Part shown: piece by piece, positions 1 through 5,980 of the stretch
Numbering within the stretch: position 1 is the first letter of the stretch
Layout of the letters: each line of letters starts with the position of its first letter
Assembly: GCA_017504335.1 (NCBI GenBank)
Contig: JAFVRI010000146.1
Coordinates: 1 to 6,638 of the forward strand
DNA from: Clostridia bacterium
Lineage (GTDB): Bacteria > Bacillota > Clostridia > Oscillospirales > CAG-272
Length of the DNA stretch: 6,638 nt
Direction: 5' to 3'
Program-made: the position numbers and the translations under genes
Notes under the pieces: model-generated
The model's database searches: none
Told to the model about the DNA's origin: nothing
What the model saw: the letters and a program-made list of their open reading frames with translations, nothing else

Positions 1-183
1 AATCGCCTCCTCCAGGCTGAAGATCACGGGAGGAGTCAGGAGGAGCTTTTCGTCGGCACCCGCGGAGCGGATGGCGGTCAGCTGCTTCTTCTTACAGGGG
101 TTCACGGCGATGTCGTCGTTCTTGGGGTTCTCACCTACGATCATACCCTCATAGACGGGGGTCTGAGGACCGATAAAGAGATT
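1..183 (-). pseudogene. typA: 3' continuation of typA in a shifted frame, cut by the window edge
   Basis: Read leftward from 183, this stretch gives 61 open codons beginning NLFIGPQTPVYEGMIVGENP and ending at the window edge with ...PPVIFSLEEAI. This is the conserved C-terminal domain of TypA/BipA, including the NDDIAVNPCKKKQLTAIRS segment. It should follow directly after GLYNTQER of the upstream frame. At the junction (190-181 on the minus strand) the DNA reads GAGCGGCAAT, where GAG CGN GGC AAT would be expected, so two bases are missing (or one is extra). No further stop or damage is seen in the 61 codons. The real stop should lie about 30-40 codons beyond the left edge. It has no start signal of its own, so it would not be translated independently. 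Confidence 0.88.
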
Positions 184-1708
184 GCCGCTCCTGAGTATTG
201 TAGAGACCGTAGCGCGTGGTCTCACCCGTTTCGGATGCCACGAGGGATCCGGTAAAGCGCATGGTAACCTCACCGCGATAGGGCTGATAGCCGTCAAAGA
301 GGGTGTTCATGATACCCTCGCCGCGGGTAGCGGTCAAAAATTCGGAGCGATAACCGAAGAGGCAACGGGATGGAATCGAATATTCGATGCGCATGCGGTT
401 GCCTACGGGATTCATTTCCAGAAGGTCGCCCTTGCGCTGACCCAGTTTTTCGACGACGGCACCTACGTAATCCGAGGGAACGTCCAGGGTGACGCGCTCC
501 ATAGGCTCGCACTTCACACCGTCGATTTCCTTGAAGAGAACACGGGGATTGGAGCAGGTCATTTCGTAGCCCTCACGGCGCATGGTCTCAATGAGAATGG
601 ACAGGTGCATCTCACCGCGTCCCGCAACCTTGAATTCCTCAGTGGTCTCACCGTCCTCCACACGAAGGGAGACGTCCTTGAGAAGCTCGCGGTAGAGTCG
701 GTCACGAAGCTGACGGGAGGTGACGAACTTACCTTCTTTGCCGGCGAAGGGGCTGTCGTTGACCGAGAAGGTCATTTCCAAAGTGGGCTCGCTGACCTTG
801 ACAAATTCCAAGGGCTCAGGACAAGCCGTGGAGGTAATGGTATCACCGATGGTGATGTTTTCCGCGCCGGCGAAGCAGACGATATCGCCCACCTTGGCGC
901 TCTCTACGGGAACACGGACCAGACCGTCGATCTGGAAGAGGGAGATGATCTTGGTTCGCTTGGGAGCGGCACCCGAGTGGAAGTTGCAAATGCTTGCCTC
1001 CTGACCGACACGGATTGAGCCGCGCTCAATGCGTCCGATACCGATACGGCCCACATATTCGCTGTAGTCAATGGAGGAAACGAGAAGCTGAAGCTCATCG
1101 TCCTCCGCACCCTTGGGTGCGGGCATATAGTCGAGGATCTTGTCAAAGAGGGGAATCAGATCGGTTCCTTCCACCGAAGGGTCCTCCGTAGCGGTTCCCG
1201 CTCTGCCCGAGCAGTAGATCATGGGGCTGTCCAGCTGCTCATCGGAGGCATTCAGATCAATGAGAAGCTCTAAGATCTCATCCTCTACCTCACCGATACG
1301 GGCATCGGGCTTGTCGATCTTGTTGATGACCACGATAACACGGTGGTTCAGCTCCAGCGCGCGCTGAAGAACAAAACGGGTCTGAGGCATGGGACCCTCT
1401 GCCGCGTCCACCAGAAGCAGAACGCCGTTGACCATTTTGAGGATACGCTCTACCTCTCCGCCGAAGTCGGCGTGACCGGGGGTATCGATGATGTTGATCT
1501 TTACATCCTTGTAGTGAACGGCAGTATTCTTTGCCAAAATGGTAATACCGCGCTCCTTTTCGAGATCACCCGAGTCCATGACGCGGGTTACGGTTTCCTG
1601 ATTGTCACGGTAAATACCGCCCTGCTTGAGCATTTCGTCTACCAGGGTGGTTTTTCCGTGGTCAACGTGGGCGATAATGGCGATGTTTCTCAAATCATTT
1701 CTGGTCAC
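149..1708 (-). CDS. typA: Translational GTPase TypA/BipA, main part (frame broken near its 3' end)
   Basis: TypA/BipA is an EF-G-like GTPase that binds the ribosome and helps 50S assembly, cold growth and stress responses; it acts in the cytoplasm. The G-domain motifs are all visible: AHVDHGKTT (residues 13-21), ERGITI (52-57), DTPGHADF (75-82), NKID (129-132) and SGRAG (167-171). They are followed by the EF-G-like beta-barrel and alpha/beta domains and the start of the BipA-specific C-terminal domain (GETTRYGLYN). The start is a GTG at 1708-1706 with AAGGAG (1723-1718) 9 nt upstream; the next residues TRNDLRNIAIIAH match the family N-terminus. The frame ends at 519 residues, against about 600-615 for the family. 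Only residues 1-508 look native; the last 11 (QSLYRSSDPRL) are out of frame. The missing C-terminal part follows in another frame at 183-1. Family assignment is certain; whether the gene is really broken is not. Confidence 0.96.
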   Translation of the reverse strand: MTRNDLRNIAIIAHVDHGKTTLVDEMLKQGGIYRDNQETVTRVMDSGDLEKERGITILAKNTAVHYKDVKINIIDTPGHADFGGEVERILKMVNGVLLLVDAAEGPMPQTRFVLQRALELNHRVIVVINKIDKPDARIGEVEDEILELLIDLNASDEQLDSPMIYCSGRAGTATEDPSVEGTDLIPLFDKILDYMPAPKGAEDDELQLLVSSIDYSEYVGRIGIGRIERGSIRVGQEASICNFHSGAAPKRTKIISLFQIDGLVRVPVESAKVGDIVCFAGAENITIGDTITSTACPEPLEFVKVSEPTLEMTFSVNDSPFAGKEGKFVTSRQLRDRLYRELLKDVSLRVEDGETTEEFKVAGRGEMHLSILIETMRREGYEMTCSNPRVLFKEIDGVKCEPMERVTLDVPSDYVGAVVEKLGQRKGDLLEMNPVGNRMRIEYSIPSRCLFGYRSEFLTATRGEGIMNTLFDGYQPYRGEVTMRFTGSLVASETGETTRYGLYNTQERQSLYRSSDPRL

Positions 1709-1749
1709 AACAGTATTCTCCTTCTATCACGATATTTCAGCAATTTACT

Positions 1750-1778
1750 ATTATATCACATTTTTTCAAAAGAATAAA
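1750..1778 (-). promoter_or_regulatory. Probable typA promoter (extended -10)
   Basis: On the minus strand there is a perfect TATAAT at 1755-1750 preceded by TG one base upstream (TGATATAAT), an extended -10 element. The -35 position at 17-bp spacing is only TTTATT (1778-1773), a weak match. A long A-tract (minus-strand view, 1808-1794) lies at about -50 to -65 and could act as an UP element. The predicted transcript start near 1743 gives a 5' leader of about 35 nt ending in the AAGGAG site of typA. The call rests on sequence match only. Confidence 0.65.
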
Positions 1779-1872
1779 GATGTGAATCGACGATTTTTTA
1801 TTTTTTTTAGAAAAAGTTGTTGTGCAATTCGCAAAAAAACGGAAAATCATCACAAGATCCTTGTCTGCTTCA

Positions 1873-1901
1873 TTGACAGATGGGGGATTTTATGATACAA
1901 T
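1873..1901 (+). promoter_or_regulatory. Promoter of the phosphatase-fucosidase pair
   Basis: A perfect TTGACA (1873-1878) is followed after exactly 17 bp by TACAAT (1896-1901), and TG at 1893-1894 makes an extended -10. The predicted transcript start near 1908 gives a short leader of about 27 nt with AAGGAG at 1922-1927. No operator-like inverted repeat overlaps the core. The design is that of a strong housekeeping sigma-A promoter, divergent from the typA promoter about 120 bp away. The rest of the 226-bp intergenic region is AT-rich with T and A runs and shows no open gene or stable hairpin. Confidence 0.8.
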
Positions 1902-1934
1902 AACTGTGTATGTGTAAAACGAAGGAGAACTGAC

Positions 1935-2603
1935 ATGAAAGAGAGAACCCCCGAAATTCGTTTGCTGATATTCGATCTGGATGGAACGCTTGCGGATACC
2001 ATTGAGTCGATTCGTGACGGTGTGAATCTTGCCATGAGAAAATACGGCTACCCCGAGCGGAGCTATGAGCAGGTAAGGGATGCCATCGGCAACGGTGCCC
2101 GCGAGCTGATTCGTCGCTCGATGCCCGAGGCGGCAGCCGCTGACAGGGCACTTGTGGATCGGGTCTTTGCCGACTACCATGTATTTTACGGTGAGACCTA
2201 CGCAAATTGCCGTACCTGCTATGAGGGAATTCCCGAAGCGCTGGCGACCTTGAAGGATCGGGGATATACCTTGGCAGTTCTTTCCAATAAACAGGACGTG
2301 TATGTCAAGGCTCTTGTCAAGTCGTTCTTCCCAAAGGGATGGATCTCCCATGCCGAGGGACAGACCGAAAAGCCGAAGAAGCCCGATCCTACTGTGCCCT
2401 TGGAGATTGCCGAGCGGCTGGGATTTTCCCCCGCCGAGACGGCATTCATCGGTGACAGCGAGGTGGATGTAGCTACGGCGCGGAATGCCCGCATGACGGC
2501 GGTTGCCTGCTCGTGGGGGTATCGAGATCGATCGCTCCTTTCGGAATGCGCACCCGATTATCTATTGGATTCGGTTTCCGAGCTGATCGAAATTTTTGCG
2601 TAA
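1935..2603 (+). CDS. HAD-superfamily phosphatase, phosphoglycolate-phosphatase-like
   Basis: This 222-residue protein is a cytoplasmic Mg-dependent phosphohydrolase of HAD subfamily IA. Motif I is FDLDGT (13-18), with nucleophile D14 and acid/base D16. Motif II is LSNK (S117). Motif III is the KKPDP segment (148-152). Motif IV is IGDSEVD (172-178), whose acidic residues bind Mg. The helical cap lies between about residues 20 and 95. Length and the GIPEALATLKDRGYTLAVLSNK region fit the phosphoglycolate phosphatase (Gph/Pgp) group, but substrate choice in HAD enzymes cannot be read from these motifs. It could clear 2-phosphoglycolate, a sugar phosphate, or another small phosphate ester. The start has AAGGAG 7 nt upstream. 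The fucosidase gene begins 12 nt after its stop, so the two are probably cotranscribed. No signal peptide or damage is seen. Confidence 0.9.
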   Translation: MKERTPEIRLLIFDLDGTLADTIESIRDGVNLAMRKYGYPERSYEQVRDAIGNGARELIRRSMPEAAAADRALVDRVFADYHVFYGETYANCRTCYEGIPEALATLKDRGYTLAVLSNKQDVYVKALVKSFFPKGWISHAEGQTEKPKKPDPTVPLEIAERLGFSPAETAFIGDSEVDVATARNARMTAVACSWGYRDRSLLSECAPDYLLDSVSELIEIFA

Positions 2604-2615
2604 AACGGTGAGTGT

Positions 2616-3872
2616 ATGAAAGAAAATTTGAAATGGTTTACTGACGCGAAATACGGCTTGTTTATTCATTGGGGCTTGTATAGCATTCTCGGCGGTGTCT
2701 GGAAGGGAAAGCGCGCACCGCATACCAGCGAGTGGGCAATGAAGAATTTGCAGATCCCTCTGGAGGAATACCGATTGCTGGCAAATGAATTTTGCCCGAC
2801 GGAATTTGACGCACGTGCATACGTAAAAAAGGCAAAGGAATGGGGAATGCGGTATGTGACGGTAACCGCCAAGCACCATGACGGCTTTGCGTTGTATGAT
2901 TCAAGGGTGTCGGATTACACCGTGATGTATACGCCTTACGGAAAGGATATCATCCGCCAGTTTGCCGATGCTTGCGCGGAAGAGAATATGACCTTCTGTG
3001 TTTACTATTCCCAAATGCAGGATTGGGAGGATCCCAACGGCAACGGAAATACATGGGATTTTGATCCTGAAAAACAGAATTTTGAAACCTATTTTTACGG
3101 AAAATGCGTGCCGCAGGTACGGGAGCTTCTCACCGAATACGGAAAGATCGGCATGATCTGGTTCGATACGCCTTACGATATGCCCATTCACCTGTGCCGT
3201 GAGCTTGCCGATGTGGTACGGGAATGTCAGCCCGATTGCCTGATCAACGGACGGATCGGCTACGGCTTGGGAGATTACCGTCAGATGGCGGATAATTCGA
3301 TCCCCGCTCATGCCTATACGGGAGCTTGGGAGGTTCCCATGACGTTGAACGGATCCTGGGGATACAGCTCCTTTGATGCGAACTGGGCAGAACCCTCGGA
3401 GGTGATCGCCCGCTTGTCGGCTGTGGCAGGGAAGGGGGGCAACCTTCTTCTTAATATCGGTCCTGACAGATACGGCGCCATTCCCGCGGAATCGGTACGA
3501 ATTCTGGATGAGGTGGGAGAGTGGCTGAAGCGAAACGGAGAGAGCATTTACGGAACATCGGTGCTTCCCGATTTTCCCTATGAGATCAAATGGGGGAATC
3601 TTACCTACCGTCAAGCGGACCGTGTGCTGTATCTGCACATTAAGCAATACCCAAAGCTGACTCCCCGCGTTTCGTTGCTGGGACTTAAAACACGGGTAAA
3701 GTCGGCACGATTGCTCAATACGGGAGAGGAGCTGCGGTTTACGCAAACCTATGAGGTTGCCCGTGATGAGGAGCGCTTTGCCGTTTGGATTCCCGAGCAG
3801 TGTCCCGATGCGGTGGACACGGTGGTGGCGCTCACCCTGATGGATGATCTGGATGTTCAACGGTTACAGTGA
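2616..3872 (+). CDS. GH29 alpha-L-fucosidase, cytoplasmic
   Basis: A 418-residue glycoside hydrolase family 29 enzyme that releases terminal alpha-L-fucose with retention. The (beta/alpha)8-like catalytic domain spans about residues 5-315. Visible family marks are GLFIHWGLYS (14-23), AKHHDGFALYDS (85-96), IWFDTP (181-186) with the predicted nucleophile D184, WEVPMTLNGSWGY (238-250), and GGNLLLNIGP (274-283). Residues from about 318 to 418 fit the small C-terminal beta-sandwich. I did not assign the acid/base; E239 lies in a conserved spot but this position varies among GH29 enzymes. There is no signal peptide, so it should act on fucosides already taken up, or on fucosylated aryl or oligosaccharide compounds inside the cell. 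The ribosome site is weak (GGTGA at 2607-2611, 4 nt before ATG), which suggests coupling to the phosphatase gene 12 nt upstream. No fucose transporter, isomerase or kinase is in the window. Confidence 0.93.
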   Translation: MKENLKWFTDAKYGLFIHWGLYSILGGVWKGKRAPHTSEWAMKNLQIPLEEYRLLANEFCPTEFDARAYVKKAKEWGMRYVTVTAKHHDGFALYDSRVSDYTVMYTPYGKDIIRQFADACAEENMTFCVYYSQMQDWEDPNGNGNTWDFDPEKQNFETYFYGKCVPQVRELLTEYGKIGMIWFDTPYDMPIHLCRELADVVRECQPDCLINGRIGYGLGDYRQMADNSIPAHAYTGAWEVPMTLNGSWGYSSFDANWAEPSEVIARLSAVAGKGGNLLLNIGPDRYGAIPAESVRILDEVGEWLKRNGESIYGTSVLPDFPYEIKWGNLTYRQADRVLYLHIKQYPKLTPRVSLLGLKTRVKSARLLNTGEELRFTQTYEVARDEERFAVWIPEQCPDAVDTVVALTLMDDLDVQRLQ

Positions 3873-3881
3873 GCAAAACGG

Positions 3882-3906
3882 AGCGATGCTTGACAGAATC
3901 GCTTTT
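3882..3906 (+). terminator. Weak terminator-like hairpin overlapping the rimO promoter
   Basis: AGCGAT (3882-3887) pairs with ATCGCT (3898-3903) around a 10-nt loop, and the run TTTT covers 3903-3906. It begins 10 nt after the fucosidase stop. The six-base-pair stem is short, so termination would be partial at best. The loop holds the TTGACA -35 box of the next promoter, so the same DNA may both dampen read-through from the fucosidase transcript and carry the rimO promoter. No other terminator separates the two units. Confidence 0.35.
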
Positions 3907-3918
3907 CTGTGATATAAT
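3890..3918 (+). promoter_or_regulatory. Promoter of the rimO-pgsA operon
   Basis: A perfect TTGACA (3890-3895) and a perfect TATAAT (3913-3918) are separated by 17 bp, with TG at 3910-3911 giving an extended -10. The match is near the sigma-A consensus, so expression is expected to be strong and largely constitutive. The predicted start near 3925 leaves a leader of about 27 nt that holds the AGAAGGA ribosome site (3938-3944). Confidence 0.85.
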
Positions 3919-3951
3919 GATACGAGAACATGAGAAAAGAAGGATGAAACA

Positions 3952-5304
3952 ATGAAGGTTGGATTTGTTTCTCTCGGCTGTCCGAAGAATCAACTGGATA
4001 CCGAGGTCATGCTTCATGAGGTTGCTACGGCGGGGTATGAGATCACCCCCGAAGAAACTGAGGCGGATGTAGTGATCGTCAACACCTGCGGCTTTATCGA
4101 AAGTGCCAAGCAGGAGTCGATCGATAATATATTGGACGTTGCGTGGCTGAAAAAGAATCATTCCCTGAAGGCACTGATCGTGACGGGATGCTTGGCGGAG
4201 CGATACCGCGAGAGCATTCTTGAGGAAATGCCCGAGGTGGATGCGGTGTTGGGTGTGGGAAGCATTCACAACATCGTAGAAGCCATAGAAGCGGTGACGG
4301 TGAAGAAAAAGAAGGGCTCGAAACGGAAGTATACCTCGTTTGAGGATAAGGAAACGGTACGCCTTGGCGGAGACCGTATTCTGACGACTCCCGAATATAC
4401 GGCATATTTGAAAATCGCAGAGGGCTGCGACAACCGTTGTTCCTATTGCGCCATTCCCTCGATCCGAGGAAAATTCCGTTCCAGACCCATGGAGGATCTG
4501 GTGGCGGAGGCAAAGGAGCTGGAGGCTCTTGGCGTACGGGAGCTGAACATTGTGGCGCAGGATACTACCCGATACGGTCTTGATCTGTACGGAGAATACA
4601 AGCTCGCCGAGCTTCTCCGCAGAATTACGGAGGAGACCGAGATCCCGTGGATCCGTCTGCTTTACTGCTATCCCGACAAGATCACCGAGACACTGGTCGC
4701 CGAGATGCGTGATAATCCGAGGATCCTTAAGTACATCGATCTTCCCATGCAGCATATCAGCGACAGGGTGCTGAAATCCATGAACCGTCACGGAGACGGT
4801 GCCATGATCCGCGGTGTGGTGGAAACTCTTCGCCGCGAGATCCCCGATATCGTCATCCGCACCACCTTTATCGTGGGCTTCCCGGGTGAGACCGAGGAGG
4901 ATTTCGAGGAGCTTTGTGACTTCGTCCACGAAAATAAATTTGAGCATGTTGGTGTGTTCCCCTATTCCCGTGAGGAGGATACGGTGGCATATGACCTGCC
5001 CGATCAGATCGACGAGCAAGTGAAGCTGGACCGTATGGATCTGATCATGCGGGATCAGTTAGAGATCAACGCTGCCTATAATGAATCCAAGGTCGGAACG
5101 GTAATGACCGTGCTTTGCGAGGATTTTGATCCTGTCAGCGAGGTACATTTCGGCAGAAGCGTCGCCGATGCGCCCGAAATCGACGGAAAGGTCTATTTCC
5201 GCAGCAATGTTCGCATTGCGCCCGGCTCCTTTGTCAAGGTCAAGATCCGTGAGGTTCTGGACTATGACCTGATGGGAAGAGCCATCATAAAAGAAGAAAC
5301 GTGA
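3952..5304 (+). CDS. rimO: Ribosomal protein S12 methylthiotransferase RimO
   Basis: RimO is a radical-SAM enzyme that adds a methylthio group to the beta-carbon of a conserved aspartate of ribosomal protein S12 (Asp88 in E. coli numbering). The 450-residue length is normal. The N-terminal MTTase domain begins with the RimO signature SLGCPKN and supplies C10, C46 and C80 for the auxiliary 4Fe-4S cluster. The radical-SAM CxxxCxxC motif is C159, C163, C166 in AEGCDNRCSYCAIPSIRGKF. The C-terminal TRAM domain covers about 378-446 and should bind S12. SLGCPKN and IRGKFRSR favour RimO over the tRNA enzymes MiaB and MtaB. The ATG is preceded by AGAAGGA with 7-nt spacing and by a strong promoter. The stop codon lies inside the ribosome site of pgsA, a coupled arrangement common in Clostridia. 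All cluster ligands are intact. Confidence 0.97.
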   Translation: MKVGFVSLGCPKNQLDTEVMLHEVATAGYEITPEETEADVVIVNTCGFIESAKQESIDNILDVAWLKKNHSLKALIVTGCLAERYRESILEEMPEVDAVLGVGSIHNIVEAIEAVTVKKKKGSKRKYTSFEDKETVRLGGDRILTTPEYTAYLKIAEGCDNRCSYCAIPSIRGKFRSRPMEDLVAEAKELEALGVRELNIVAQDTTRYGLDLYGEYKLAELLRRITEETEIPWIRLLYCYPDKITETLVAEMRDNPRILKYIDLPMQHISDRVLKSMNRHGDGAMIRGVVETLRREIPDIVIRTTFIVGFPGETEEDFEELCDFVHENKFEHVGVFPYSREEDTVAYDLPDQIDEQVKLDRMDLIMRDQLEINAAYNESKVGTVMTVLCEDFDPVSEVHFGRSVADAPEIDGKVYFRSNVRIAPGSFVKVKIREVLDYDLMGRAIIKEET

Positions 5305-5309
5305 GGAGG
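5304..5309 (+). promoter_or_regulatory. pgsA ribosome binding site overlapping the rimO stop codon
   Basis: A perfect AGGAGG begins on the last base of the rimO TGA (5302-5304) and stands 9 nt before the ATG at 5319. This decides the pgsA start. The upstream in-frame GTG at 5301 would put the Shine-Dalgarno inside the coding region and has no ribosome site of its own. The overlap points to translational coupling of pgsA to rimO. Confidence 0.85.
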
Positions 5310-5318
5310 GATCCCGAA

Positions 5319-5945
5319 ATGAAAATGAATTTGCCCAACCGTCTGACGCTGTTGAGACTGTGCTTGGTTCCCGTATTGATTGTGGTGGGAATGCTTCCCG
5401 AAACCGTGATTCCTTTTTACGTATCCTGTGTCGTTTGCGCGGTGCTGTTCATCGGCACGGCAATTACCGATATGCTGGACGGAAAGATCGCGAGACGGGA
5501 CAATCTGATTACAGACTTCGGAAAATTTATGGATCCCATTGCCGATAAATTTATGGTTATCGGCGCGCTCTTTGTGATCCTCTATAAGTTCTCGAACCTT
5601 CGCTTGATTATGATCTTTGTGCTGATCGTGGTGGTATTCCGCGAGCTGGCTGTGACCTCCATGCGTTTGGTGGTCTCCACGGGAGAGGGAATTGTGATTG
5701 CCGCGAATATGCTTGGTAAGATTAAGACGGTTTCTCAGATCGTCGCTGTCAGCACCGTCTTTTTGGAACCCGTGGTGCAGAAGGTATTCTACATGATTCT
5801 GGATCTTTGCGGCGTGGAGCTCTGCGAACGGTTTGACATCCTTCCTCTGACTTGGGCATCTCTCGCCTTCTGTGTGGTGATGACCCTTTGGTCCGGTATC
5901 AACTATATCAAGGCATATTGGAAGTATCTGGATCCCCAAAAGTAA
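5319..5945 (+). CDS. pgsA: CDP-diacylglycerol--glycerol-3-phosphate 3-phosphatidyltransferase
   Basis: PgsA transfers the phosphatidyl group from CDP-diacylglycerol to glycerol-3-phosphate, giving phosphatidylglycerophosphate, the precursor of phosphatidylglycerol and cardiolipin. It is an integral membrane enzyme. The full CDP-alcohol phosphotransferase motif D-x2-DG-x2-AR-x8-G-x3-D-x3-D is present: D51, D54, G55, A58, R59, G68, D72, D76. The opening MNLPNRLTLLRL, the FRELAVTSMRLV segment (107-118) and GKIKTVSQ (133-140) favour PgsA over the related PssA or cardiolipin synthases. About six hydrophobic segments are visible, near residues 9-25, 30-48, 77-90, 94-107, 138-152 and 177-190. The chosen ATG gives 208 residues, normal for the family; an ATG two codons later is also possible. 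It is the last gene of the rimO operon and ends a few bases before a strong terminator. Confidence 0.95.
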   Translation: MKMNLPNRLTLLRLCLVPVLIVVGMLPETVIPFYVSCVVCAVLFIGTAITDMLDGKIARRDNLITDFGKFMDPIADKFMVIGALFVILYKFSNLRLIMIFVLIVVVFRELAVTSMRLVVSTGEGIVIAANMLGKIKTVSQIVAVSTVFLEPVVQKVFYMILDLCGVELCERFDILPLTWASLAFCVVMTLWSGINYIKAYWKYLDPQK

Positions 5946-5950
5946 CAGAA

Positions 5951-5980
5951 AAGCCCGACAGAATTCTGTCGGGCTTCTTT
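5951..5980. terminator. Bidirectional intrinsic terminator (perfect palindrome)
   Basis: Bases 5951-5976 form a perfect 26-nt palindrome: AAGCCCGACAG, a centre of AATT, then the exact complement. As RNA this is an 11-bp GC-rich stem with a 4-nt loop. On the plus strand the stem is followed by TTCTTTTA, on the minus strand by TTTTCTGTTA, so it should stop both the rimO-pgsA transcript (stop codon at 5945) and the convergent AraC-type gene (stop codon at 5982-5980). The minus-strand stop codon lies only three bases outside the palindrome. Confidence 0.92.

Noticed and set aside
181..190. Programmed ribosomal frameshift in typA
   Set aside because: The site shows no slippery heptamer, shift-prone stop codon or obvious stimulatory structure, and frameshifting is not known for TypA. 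One residue of the conserved sequence would also be lost by a simple +1 shift, so a two-base loss or sequence error is simpler.
182..1018. 278-codon open frame on the plus strand across typA
   Set aside because: It is antisense to clearly conserved TypA coding sequence, has no ribosome site and its translation resembles no family. It reflects codon bias of the real gene.
1785..1808. Inverted repeat AATCG-A-CGATT followed by a T-run, resembling a terminator
   Set aside because: The arms are separated by a single base, so no stable RNA hairpin can form, and no plus-strand gene ends upstream. The T/A runs are better seen as AT-rich promoter DNA.
2901..3860. 319-codon minus-strand open frame opposite the fucosidase gene
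   Set aside because: It is a shadow of the GH29 gene, with no start signals and no recognisable motifs.
3832..5019. 395-codon minus-strand open frame opposite rimO
   Set aside because: It lies fully against conserved rimO sequence and is low in recognisable domains; long antisense frames arise from avoidance of certain codons in the real gene.
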